Position numbers and translations under genes: made by a program
The notes under the pieces: model-generated
The model's input: the letters and a program-made list of their open reading frames with translations, nothing else
The model's database searches: none
What the model was told of the DNA's origin: nothing
Shown: piece after piece, positions 33,801-45,800 of the stretch
How positions within the stretch are numbered: position 1 is the first letter of the stretch
Layout of the letters: every line of letters starts with the position of its first letter
Origin: Microstegium vimineum
Taxonomy: Eukaryota > Streptophyta > Magnoliopsida > Poales > Poaceae
DNA length: 64,000 nucleotides
Direction: 5' to 3'
Assembly (NCBI GenBank): GCA_022036555.1
Contig: CM039130.1
Coordinates: 18,564,570-18,628,569 of the forward strand

Positions 33801-36800
33801 GCGCGGGCGCGCCGGTGGCGCTCTTGGTCAAGGCAACCACGGCGGTGGCGCTCCTAGAGGAGGAGCGCACGACGGCGACATACGGGTCGACAGAGAGCGC
33901 GGCCTTCACAGGCGACGCGACTCTCCCTCCCCGGTTCGGTCCCGGCGGCAGCCAAGGCGGAGGCGGAAGCAGCGGCAGCAGTAGCTGCAGCGCGTGCAGC
34001 AGCAGCAGAGGTAATACCAGGCTGTTGTCTGGGATTTCGCTCCCGGCGGCGGGTGGCCTACCCTCACCAAGACCAACTACGTCGAGTGGGCTGCGGTGAT
34101 GAGGGTAAGGCTCCAAGTGCGGCACATGTGGGATGCAGTCCGGTACGGCGACGTCGACTACGACCAAGATCGACAGGCGCTGGATGCTCTCATTGCTGCA
34201 GTCCCGCCCGAGATGCAATTTTCTCTTACCAACAAGCGAACTGCCAAGGAGGCTTGGGATGCCATCGCTGCAGCACGCATTGGCAGCGACCGTGCTCGCA
34301 AGTCTACCTTGCAGGCACTACGCAAGGAGTGGGAGAACCTGACCTTCAAGCCAGGTGAGGACGTCGATGACTTTGCTCTCCGCCTCAACACTCTGTTGCA
34401 GAAAATGGTGCAGTTCGGCGACGACACCTACGACGAAGAGAGAGCTGTGGAGAAGCTTTTCCGCTGCGTCCCCGACAAGTACAAGCAGATGGCTCGCTCA
34501 ATCGAGTCTCTGCTGGATCTCTCCACGATGACGATTGAGGAGGCGTTGGGTCGCCTCAAGGTCGTTGACAGCGATGAGCCACAGCGCTCCTCGGGACCCG
34601 TCACCATTGGCGGGAAGCTCCTCCTCACTCGGGAGCAGTGGGCTGCCGGCCAAGGTGACAGGAAGAAGGGGGAGCCTTCTTCCACGACGGACGGTCACAA
34701 GCGCGGCAAGCCGCGCAAAGCCGCCCAGGCAGGGCCGCGAGGACGTGCCGAGGGCGATGACCGTGGAGGCGCCCAGGGCGGTGCCGCCGGCAAGCAAAAG
34801 CCGCCACGAGACGAACCTTGCTTCAACTGCGGCAAACTTGGTCATTGGACCAAGGAGTGCCGACAGCCACGACGTGCAAGCGGAGGAGGAGGAGCAACCG
34901 GCTTTGTTCATTGCTCATGCGAGCATAGAACTACCTCCAGCGGCACCAATCGCAGCGGCTCTCCTCCACCTTGACGAGCCAAAAGCACATGCCCTCCTCG
35001 GTGACAGTTCTGGCAACGACAAGACCGATGGGTGGTGCCTCGACACCGGCGCTACCCACCACATGACCGGGCGGCGGGACTTCTTCTCCGAGCTCGACTC
35101 AGGCGCCCGAGGCACCGTCAAGTTCGGGGACGCCTCCGCCGTGGAGATCAAAGGCGTCGGCTCCGTCGTCTTCGTCGCCAAGACTGGTGAGCACAGGCTG
35201 CTCACCGATGTCTACTACATCCCCGCGTTGAGGAACTCCATCATCAGCTTGGGACAGCTGGATGAGAATGGATCGCGTGTAGAGATCGAGCACGGGGTGC
35301 TGCGCATCTGGGATCATCGGCACCGACTCCTTGTCAAGGTCAACAGGAGCAACCGCCTCTACGTCCTTCACGCACAAGTGGCGCAACCTCTCTGTCTTGC
35401 AGCCCGCCGCGACGATGATGCTTGGAGGTGGCACGAGCGCTTTGGGCACCTCAACTTTGAGGCCCTGAGGCAGCTCGGCAGCAAGGCGATGGTGCGGGGC
35501 ATGCCGCACGTCGACCATGTGGAGCAGTTCTGCGACACCTGCGTCCTCACCAAGCAGCGGCGCCTCCCTTTCCCTCGCCAGGCGAGCTTTCGCGCCAAGG
35601 AGAAGCTGGAGCTCGTACACGGTGATCTCTGTGGCCCCGTGACACCGGCTACACCTGGAGGTCGGCGCTACTTCCTCCTCGTCGTCGACGACATGTCCCG
35701 CTACATGTGGGCTGTCCTGCTCGACGTCAAGGCAGCCGCGGCGGACTCCATCAAGCGCCTTCAAGTTGCTGCAGAGGCAGAGTGCGGACGCAAGCTTCGG
35801 GTCCTACGCACGGACAACGGCGGCGAGTTCACGGCGGCCGAGTTCGCGGTGTACTGCGCCGATGAGGGGATCCACCGCCACTTCTCCGCGCCGTACACTC
35901 CGCAGCAGAACGGCGTTGTTGAGCGCCGCAACCAGACAGTGGTGGCCACCGCCCGTGCCCTCCTCAAGCAGAGAGGGATGCCAGCGATCTACTGGGGTGA
36001 GGCGGTGATGACTGTTGTTCACTTGCTCAACCGCTCCCCCACCAAGGCCCTAGACGGCAAGACGCCATACGAGGCCTGGCACGGGCGCAAGCCCTCGGTA
36101 AGCCACCTACGCGTCTTCGGCTGCCTGGTCTTCGTTAAGGAGCTCAACCACGTCAGCAAGCTCGACGACCGGAGTACGCCAGGGGTCTTCATCAGTTACG
36201 CGGAGGGTGCCAAGGCCTACCGCGTCCTCGACCCGGTGACACGGCGATTGCGCATCACGCGTGATGTCGTGTTCGACGAAGGGCGAAGCTGGACGTGGGG
36301 TAAGATGGTGGACGACGGCTCGACTCCGACGACCAGCGACTTCGTCGTCGACTACGTGCACTTCAAGGGAGCGGGGGGAGCTAGCAGCTCGTCTTCACCG
36401 AGCTCACCTACCTCACCACCTCATTCGCCGCCACCAGCTCCGGCAAGTCCACAGGCTCCGGCGAGTCCACCGCCGGCCACGCCTCGTTCTCCTACACCGG
36501 TACCTACTTCGGGTTCGGCACCGGCAGCTTCGGCCCACGACGAACAGCGCACGGTGGAGTTCGCCACTCCGCTGACCAACGACGAGGACCGCATCGACGC
36601 CTACCACGACGGTGAGCCTTTGCGTTACCGTACCATGGACGACCTCCTCAGTGAGCAGCTGGTCCCTGAACCGGCACAGCGCGACTGCGAGGCGGAGCTG
36701 CACCTCGCACAGGACGACGGCGAGCCTCGTTCCTTCGCCGAGGCGGAGAGAAACGCGGCATGGCGTGCCGTGATGCAGGAGGAGATGGACGCTGTCGAGC

Positions 36801-39800
36801 GGAACAAGACGTGGGAGCTGGCTGACGTGCCAACCTGTCCTCTGTCTAGCAACGATTGTGACACTAGACATAGAAAAAACTTGCATTTCCTTGGAGCCAG
36901 GTTTTCCAAATCAGCTTACTTGGAGCAAAATATTTGGACCCAAAGAATAAGGCCTCGTAAGCTGATTTGGTGGAAATCTTACCTAAGGCCCCAAAGCGCC
37001 ATTCATGCACATCCTTAATATTTGGCTGTAACCCCACTTCGGCACTTCTTGTACTATGTCCCAGATGTCAAGGAACTTGGATATGGCTATGGATGTCTTC
37101 AAGCCATCTATTATTTATCAAGGTTCTCTTTTTAGCTCTTCTCTTGGGGACCCAAGCAAAGAGTCTAGGGGATAACACCTCAATGGAAGAGCCATTCAAC
37201 CATCTGTCATGGCAAACAGGGACTGGGTACATGTATGAACAGGAACCGGGAAGGTCGCCCATGGTCTCACTGGTTCAGTTTTTCCCAGCCATAGCCATCT
37301 TACTCTGAGAGCCCAGCAAAATCACTGCAGGTCTAAAATTCAAAGGCCTCCAAGTTCCTTGGGTCTACTAACCTTTTGCCATGCAATCAAACAATGCCCT
37401 CCGTTGGCCTCTTTCCTGCCTCGCCATAGAAAACCCCTACGGATCTTGTCCACTGCCTTTAAAACCAATTGGGGAAGGTCTAATGCAGTAGTCATATAGA
37501 TCATCATAGCAGTAAGAACGTGCTGAACTTGTATGGCTCTTTGTGCTCGGTTCATCAATTCTGCTTTCCATCCTGGAAGTTGATCAGCAATTTTGTCAAT
37601 GAGTTGTTGGAGTTGTCCTTCAGTTAACTTTCTGATAGAGAGAGGGAGCCCAATGTATTTGCAAGGTAAATCCTGCACTTTACAAGGTAAAAGAGCTTGC
37701 ACTACTGTCATATCATCCTCTGAACATTGAATGGGTAAAACACTACTTCTTTTGTATATTTGCCTTGAGGCCAAAGGCTAAACCAAAGAGCTGTAGCAAG
37801 TCCTCAACCATAAGCAAATCTGTGTCCACTGGATGGAGGAACAAGACCACATCATCTGCTTATAGAGGAACACGGTGATGGATGTTCCGTGTGGCGAGCG
37901 GTTGTAACAGCCCCTCATTACTTGGCTTCTCTATCAAACAGTTCAGCACGTCCATCACTAGAATAAATAACACAGGAGACAAAGGGTCACCTTGTCTCAA
38001 CCCTCTCTGATGGAGTAAGATCTCTCCTGGGATGCCATTAAAAAGTATTTGAGTGGATGAAGAACCAAGGATTGGACTAATCAGGTCTCGGCATCTAGGA
38101 CCAAACCCCCCTTCTTTGCAAGATCTCTAGTAGAAAAGGGCATGAAACCATGCCAAAGGCTTTAGATATATCCATCTTCAAGAGAATCATAGGCTGCATC
38201 TGAAGATGTAGAAATTTGGCTGTTTGCTGGACAACAATGAAGTTGACATGAATACAGCGACCCTTAACAAATGTGCTTTGATTAGCTGACACCATTCCAC
38301 TGAGTTTACTTGCTAGCCAGTTAGCCATCAACTTAGTATCCAATTTGGCAAAGAGGCCTAAAATCCTTGACCAAGACAACATCTTTTTTGATGAGGACAT
38401 CAAAACCACACTTAAACCATCGTCAGCACCACTTAGTCCTATTACTCGTGCTCGTGCCCGTCAACTCAACAATCAAGTAAGTTCATTCTTAAACTCGTGT
38501 CCATCGTATTTAGACAACAGAGACGCGTGCACTCTTGTTTTGCTTAGGAATGATGGAGTAGATCAGAAGGGCAAAGGATCGGTGATGGCTGGATAAGGGG
38601 TACAGGTGTTGACACCATATTTTGACGTGTCCGGATACATACACGTGGGCCTTGATGATAGATTCAGATGGCTGCTGTTTGGATGGACCTGATGGACCCA
38701 AATGACCAGCTAAGGCAACTAATCAAGGGGAGATTACGGAAGGAGGATTTTACGGCCGGTTACAACAAGATGTGCACGTCGATCTCTAATGAAAGGAAAG
38801 ATTGGAGCTCAAGTTATCTTTTACTTCCTTATTTTCGTTTAGTAGTCTAGGGTTTATGCTATACTCTATAAATAGCAAAGCCTAAGTAATTTTATACACA
38901 CAATCGATCAAATACAAACCCTTCGGCCCCAGCCAAACCCTTAGGAGTAGGAGTAGAGTAGATCTCGGTGAAACCTTCGACGAACAGGGCTGCATCGATT
39001 AGATCGATCTCCGGTTTTTTTGCAAGTCTAGCCACGGTTCATGTCTTGTTTGTACAGCTGCATTGTATAACTCGTGCAAGTTCGATTTGAGCTAGTTGTC
39101 GGTTTAAATCTTTGTTCATGGGGCTACATGGCTTCAATCTTACATGAGTAATTGTTCAAGCTAGTTATCGCCTCTATTAGATTGTCGATATAATATTCAT
39201 TAAGTTATCGATATTGTTTGTTATGATCTGTTTACTTATTATAACAATATCTTGCCCAATCATAATCAACATATTAGACTAATCTACAATTCTATCTAGA
39301 TCTATTGCTTTATGTACATTCATGCATATACTCGTCAAAATAATAAATCTATAATCTTATCGGCTAATCTGTGGATCGTGATTATTACATGTTGTGCGTT
39401 CGGGATATCTGACTAGTCATAGATTGATGTGGGAATACGTAGATTTGGTCTAATATACTTGTTACCGGTTGTATCTCCAGGACCCCACTCTCAAGTATGT
39501 GAGGCTATGTTTATTTAAACTCAGATCTAGTTGTGGTTAGGCAGATAGATCTTGTTCGTGCTTCATGGACCCGTATCGGCTAAATAGTCGATCCGGTTAT
39601 GCTTCATTCATACGATCCAAAGTAGTTGTTGTTTCTAACATCACGTTCTTTGAGCATATTGGACGTAATCTAGTTTGTTTACTATTATGGCTGCATGGAA
39701 CACCCCACTGTTAGTAAATAAGCTAAGTTATCGGATTAATTGTCATCATGGCTGTATGGGAACACACCTCTGTTGATGATTAATCTTTATTTGGTATGTT

Positions 39801-42800
39801 TAATCGACCTGACGGCTTGAATAAGCAAATACCGCATGAGTCGCATCTTTATACATAAATGCCTTGATGTGGCTGCAGGGACAGAGCCTTGATAAGATTG
39901 CGCCACATCTCTTTGGTTCAATATCTAGTCAAGCGAAGAAAAGAACAGTTTATGAGACACTAACTGACAGGAGATGGGTGGCTGACATTAGGGGAGCTCA
40001 TACTGTGGCTGTTTTAACCGAATACCTCATTTTGTGGCAGCTTTTGGCTGAGGTGGTGTTGCAGCCCGATGTTGATGACTCTCACACCTGGGAAATCACA
40101 GCTTCCCGAAAATATTCAGCTAAGTCAGCATATGAGGCAATGTTTATTGGTGCCATACAATTCAATCCTTGGGAGAGAATTTGGAAAAGTTGGGCGCCTA
40201 GTAAATGTAAATTTTTCATGTGGCTAGTCGCACACAATAAATGTTGGACGGCTGATAGGCTTGCAAAGAGGGGTCTGCCACATCCCGAGCACTGTCTTCT
40301 ATGTGACCAAGAGGAGGAGACGGTTAACCACTTGCTGGTAACATGTGTCTTCTCACGTCAAATTTTGTTCAGCGTCCTACAACGACTCGAGTTGCAAGAC
40401 TTAGCCCCACAGTCGAATGAACATTGTTTTGATGACTGGTGGGATCAGGTGGTCACAAGAGTGGCTGATCATGCAAAGCGGGGCCTGAACTCTATTATAA
40501 TCCTGGTGGCTTGGTCTCTCTGGAATCACAGGAATCGCTGCGTTTTTTATGGTCGATAGCCTGATCTAAATGGGCTTCTCTCCTCCATTAGGGATGAAAT
40601 GTTTGTGTCGAAGGAGGCTAGGGCTCGAGGAATTTCTCATCTTCTCGCCTTGCAGTCCTCCAGTTAGTTTTTTGGTCTCAGGCGATCTAGCGTGTGTGTT
40701 TGTGTGAGTGGTGGGGAGTTTTACCCTCCCCTTCTGTCTTGTTTTTGTCTGGGTGTTTTCACCCATTTTTCTTCTCAATATATTGATACGCAGCTCTCCT
40801 GCGTGTTCGAGAAAAAAAATTAGATGCTTTATTGGTTATACATCATGAATAGCTGTTCGAATCTTATCATCATGCTTTACACTGCTAGGAGTTGACTTTG
40901 TAGTCAATTTCCTTTGACCATCGGCTATTTGGGAGCCATACATTATGGAACTGTCTAGCAACAATCGGTAGGTTCCATAATTTGACAGTTTGCATCCTTA
41001 TCAATTGCAGGTCAAATTGACTGGCACGCCTTGAGATCGAATCGACCGATGTGGCCTTGCCATCTGAGGTTTAGGAGATCAGAATTCTGCTTCCACGACG
41101 TTCTCTGCAGAGCGTCACGTAGTGTTGGTGCTAGGACCCATTTTTAGCGTCAACAACAGGACAACACCAACTTGTGATGGATGCCACGACTTCATATGGA
41201 TTCCGATTGGAATGTTCTAGCACTTTTTGGAAAGCTTATCAAGTCTACTTTCCAACAGGTCTGGACTCGTGGTTATATCATTGGATAAGTCCATCTCAAC
41301 GATGCAGATGGAGCTCGCAGCAACGCAAAGCACACTTGAGCAGTAATACAAGTCTGATGTAGGCTATCTAGGTGACGGTTGCTCAGTGATTGAACTGCTG
41401 ATAGTCTTTAATCCCTTTTAATAGTTGGATTAGTCTCCTGATTCCAATTTAGTCAAAAGCAATTTTACCAGAGTTATAATATGTATTTCCATCTATATAT
41501 TTGGTTATATGGTTAATTAGTGGAGTTGCAATGTAATTGTTCAAAAAGGAAAATATCCGTATGAAACTTTGAAAAAATATCGGTCATTTGGGTTTTTCAT
41601 GTGCATCCCTAAAAAGAACTCGTGGTGTTAGCACGGATACTATACTAGTGGCACTAGGTGTTCGTGTTGCAAGCCAGTGGTGCTTGTTACTCTTGGAGGT
41701 TGCCAGCTCATAGACGGGTTGGTAGTTGTGGCTCCGTCGAAGCACGCAAGGAGATTGTGCGTGGCTCCAGAGAAGAGCTTTGTGAGGGGTGTTGTGCTCG
41801 CCCCACAGAAGATTGTGAAGATTAACTCTAGTTGAGTCTGTCGTTGAGTGCCCTCACCTTGTGTTGGTTAGGCGGCAGCCTTTGATTGGGTTAGACGAGT
41901 GATGCCTGTAAAAAGATGTAAACCTCTAGGTGAGTGAGCCGACACAACGGGGACTAGCTTGTGGCAACCAAGTGAACCTCAGAAGAAAAATCACCGTCAA
42001 CTTGTCTCTATCTTCTTGATGGTTTGCATTCTCCATTCACTAGCTTGTATTTACTTATTCATACTTGTGCTAGTGATTAGTTGTTGCTCCTGTAATTAGT
42101 TTAGCTTATATGGCTTGCTAGTTATCATCTAGTTTGTGTAGCATAGAAATATCTCTTGCGTGACTAATTGACTTGTGTAACCTTGTTAGTCACATTACTT
42201 AGTTTGTGTAGGTAAATAGTTTGAGCTCTCTAGTTTGGTTTGTGTAGCCTTGCTATTGACCATTGCTAGTGAGCTTAGGCTTTATGCTTTTGCATAGTAG
42301 TATGCATAGGAGCTCCCCCGTTGGTTGAAGTGCTAGTGGCTTAGATTTGTGTGACCTTGCTACTAGAATTGATTAGGTGAGCTCTAGCTAGCCCGGAACC
42401 TTTGTTGCCTAATTAGGATCTTTTGTATGGTGTTTAAGTTATAGATAAAGGGGTGTAGTCTTGTCTAGACCGATAAGTTTAATTCCGCATTTATTTTGGT
42501 TAGCCGGTGTGATTAATTTTTAAAAAGGACTATTCACCCCTCCCCCCTCTAATCCGCCATCTCGACCCTGCACCTTGGTGGCTCACTTGTGTTTATGGGC
42601 CACAAGGCAATGATAATAAATTGTTTTCCTCCAGGAACTAGGAATATCCGAGCTGCACATTATGGTTCTTGGGACGTAGTGGGAGATTACAATTGAAACA
42701 TATGAATTATGATTACATAATTACTAGGGAGAGAACTAAACAAAAGTTTAAAAGCCCTTTATCTTACAAAGGGATTTTTTCTAAGTGTGTTTAGCTAACA

Positions 42801-45800
42801 GCTCTAAGTAAACATAAAGTCACACACAAATGAGATTAATAAAGTAGATAGAAACACAAAGGGCATCAATGCAGCACATGCCTAGCTAAAACTGCACTGT
42901 GGGTCCTTAAAGTTTTCATGGTTCTCATCTACATCCTCTAACTAAAAGAGTAACCATTTGTGTCCTCAATCTAATGCCTCGCTTGAGTAGAGGTCCAAAA
43001 CCAGCCAACAACACCTCTAAATCACTACAATCGTTACATGGATGAGGCTGGGTAAAACATGCAAAAAAAACTCCCTCCCCATCTTTCTCATGGTCCACTC
43101 CCTCTCTCTTCTCTGTTCTCTGGTAGCTGAGTTGATGGAGAACTCGGCAGCGTCAACATTCGGGGCCAGGTTCAGACCCACATCAAGCCGTCAACGAGAA
43201 AGGAACAAATCAGGTCAATGGTGCCATGCTGGATGATGGAGCTAGCAGCTACCAGGAGGAAGGAATCAAACATCTGGACGATGCCTGCTCCTGGCTGGTG
43301 GATGCTAAGAATCACTGTGGCTGCATGTCTCAAAAATGTCAAGGCGGCGTCGGCATTCTAGAGCTCCGCCACCACGGATCTTTGCTTCCCGCAGCCACCA
43401 CCTTTCACCATAGCCAGCGCCACATCAGCTGCCCATCAGTCAAGCTGGTTGTGGCCATTGCCTCCCTTGTCTCCCCGACCTTCAATCGAGCCGGTTGTGG
43501 CCAATGTGGGGCTTCCCTTGAGCTTCGGTCGTGCATCGCCACACAGAGCCCCAACTCTAGTGGCTCCAACGACCAAAGGGTCATGGGTCAGCCCTAGCAA
43601 GTGTGGATGTGGCGTGCACTCCCTCCCCCTTTGTGCATGCACCCGGACATGCGGCATCGCATGGATCAAGATTGTTGACTATCTAGAGCGCAAGGGCACC
43701 ATCGAGGCTAAAGGTGGGCTCGTCAAGCATGAGCATGCGCGGATCATGCACAGCCTCGATGCTCACGGAGAAGCGCCTCCTGGTGCTCTGGCACCATCAA
43801 GCAACACCACCAGGTCAGGCATGGTGACCATGGGCCATACCCATGGAGAGAGGGAGTGGATGGGGAGAGATGAGGAAGGGGGTTTTTCTTGCAAGTTTTA
43901 TTTGTCCTAGCACGACCACATAGACATGTATAGGTGTCGTGGTAGGATTTGGACCTCTACTTGAGCACAACAATAGACTGAGGACCCAAATGGTAATTTT
44001 TCTTAGTTGGAGGACCCAAATGAGACCTCATGAATAGGTTAAGGACCCATAGTGTATTTTACTATTTCTACAAACAAGGTATGCAGTTCCCAAAGTGCAC
44101 CCGAACACTAGAAATAGGAAAATTAAACTTGCTTAATAAATTGCAAAAGTGGTAGCTGGTAGGTCAAGTGCAATTGGGAAATGATCTATGTAAACATCTT
44201 AAATTTGGGAAGTAGGCACTCTGAAACCAGCAATGCTTTTTAGGCGGTAAGGCGAGGCGTGGCGACCGACTACTGCCTTACGCTTAGGCAAGTAAGGCGT
44301 AAGCTGATGTGACGCCTTAACAGCTTAAGGAAAAATTGAAAACAACAGCTCACAGCAGTAAAAGGTAAAGAAAAAGAGAAAAGGAAAAAAGAAAAAAGAA
44401 AAGCAGAGGAGTAAGAAGCGGTCTTGCCCAGCCCACCAGGCATCCCATGTGCCCCTCGCGTCTTCATCTCTCTCTGATCCCTCTCTCCTGTAGACTGCCG
44501 CAACTCAGCGCAGATGAATTACCCTGGCTCAAGGGAGGACTAGAGGCGATGGCTCGTGTCCTGCTCGATGGAGGACCAGAGGAGGAGGTGGGAAACAGCA
44601 GCCCGCCGGCGGCTGCTCCTCGGGCAGATGGGGAAGAGGGGAGGGGGAGGGGGAGGTGGAACCTATTCTTAGGCAGAGGCTCCGCGGCCGCAGCTTGTGC
44701 TGGCGGCGCGGGCGAATGCGTTTGCGTGGGAGAGCATGTAGGTCCTTCTTCCCCGCGAGCGCTCCTCATTCTGCTCTCTGATTTCCCCCGCACTCGTCTC
44801 TCTATATCTGCGTGTGCAACTGATTCCCCGCGTCTGTTCTTTTCTCCGTCCTTTCTCCCGTGCTCCTGCGTTTTCCCGCCGCCCGGGAGACAGCATCTCC
44901 GGGCGCCCGCCTTGCTCGGTCTGGGATGAATGGGATGCCTGAAAGCTCTATAGTGATTTTGGTAATTGATGAAGCCTAAGTACTAACCTAACTCTAAGTG
45001 GATGGGTAGGTATAGTACACAAGATGATAAGATCAAGTGGTGGAGCTAGGAAGGTGAAAGACACAAGATCATGGTGATCAACACATGCTCATACTTGGAC
45101 AAAAGAGGAAAGGAGGAATCCCATGTAGAATAAGGCAAAGGTATAATTTTTAGGGGCTTTTGTTTTGGTGATCAAGACACTTAGTGAGTGGCAACCGTAC
45201 TATTAAGAGGGGAAAATGGTATGTGGTTGCAATTGTCAAGTGCCATTATGTGAAGCAAATCATGCATGTACATATAACCTAATGAGCAACCCTTAAAAAA
45301 TATGCTAAAATATGCTAACACACGTGCACAAGTAGTGAGATACTTTTGTGTTAGCACAAGTGAACAAGGGGTGAAGTTGGAGAAGGATTCTAACTGAGAC
45401 AGAGGCTCCGGACCAGGTGTTGGGGGGAGCTCCAGACCAATGGTGGTGGTCCGGAGGCTAACCCTAGCCTGGAGTGCTTCACTGGAAGCTTTGGACCAGT
45501 GTTGAACATAGGCGTCGGACCAATCTTCATTGGTCCGGTTGCTTAGACTCAGCAGTCAGCAGGAATAGAGAAGCCTCCGGACCATGGGGTTAGGTCCGGA
45601 GGTGAGCTCCGGACGAGGTCCGACGCGTTGTCCGGGGTTTTGGACCTCTCTGTACTGCGTCGGACTCAATGGCTTTGGCGTCAGACCAGCAGGTTCTGGA
45701 CTAATTCGTCTAGTTCGGAGGTTGGCAAATTTGCGCGCCTGTAGAGAAACATCGCACACCCTAATCAGGGGGGTGACCTTCATTATATAGCCTAATAGGC

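Larger units (their letters stand above)
32952..36843 (+). mobile_element. Copia element G, 3'-truncated
   Basis: The 5' LTR is 32952-33227 (start altered from TGTTAG, end GCGACTAACA). The primer site TGGTATCAAAGCC starts at 33230. Gag and pol follow. The element stops at 36843 just at the start of the reverse transcriptase (KTWELADVPTC), where minus-strand LINE sequence begins. Reverse transcriptase, RNase H and 3' LTR are absent. Confidence 0.85.
32928..38352 (-). mobile_element. LINE split by a copia insertion: 3' stub (32928-32951) and ORF2 body (36844-38352)
   Basis: A poly(T) plus CTCAAATATGCAGGAGGA at 32928-32951 is a minus-strand LINE 3' end that stops where a copia LTR starts. Beyond the copia, 36844-38352 on minus is LINE ORF2 again, in decayed frames: an RT part (LLKMDISKAFGMVSCPFLLE, VSANQSTFVKGRCIHVNF), a middle part (KYIGLPLSIRKLTEGQLQQL, RGFLWRGRKEANGGHCLIAW) and a zf-RVT start (KSAYEALFFGS). 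I infer one LINE interrupted by the copia, followed by loss of the copia 3' half and the adjoining LINE part. Confidence 0.6.
38356..41155 (+). mobile_element. 3' end of a Ty3 element: pol C-terminus plus LTR
   Basis: A short frame (38356-38596) ends the polyprotein with SPITRARARQLNNQVSSFL, typical of the C-terminus of grass Ty3 elements. A purine-rich stretch then leads into the LTR (38607-41155), which begins TGTTGACACC and ends GCGTCAACA (7-bp inverted ends TGTTGAC/GTCAACA). A TATA box, CTATAAATAG, lies near 38866. A LINE (39863-40819) is inserted in the LTR; without it the LTR is about 1.6 kb. Confidence 0.75.

Noticed and set aside
33235..34218. Long minus-strand open frame (327 codons)
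   Set aside because: It is antisense to the GC-rich copia G gag, has low-complexity Ser/Cys/Leu composition, and the plus strand has a clear gag. A GC-rich shadow.
44447..44929. Independent host gene on plus
   Set aside because: It is GC-rich cargo or filler between the left end of the hAT-like element and the solo LTR, with no domain and no conserved start.
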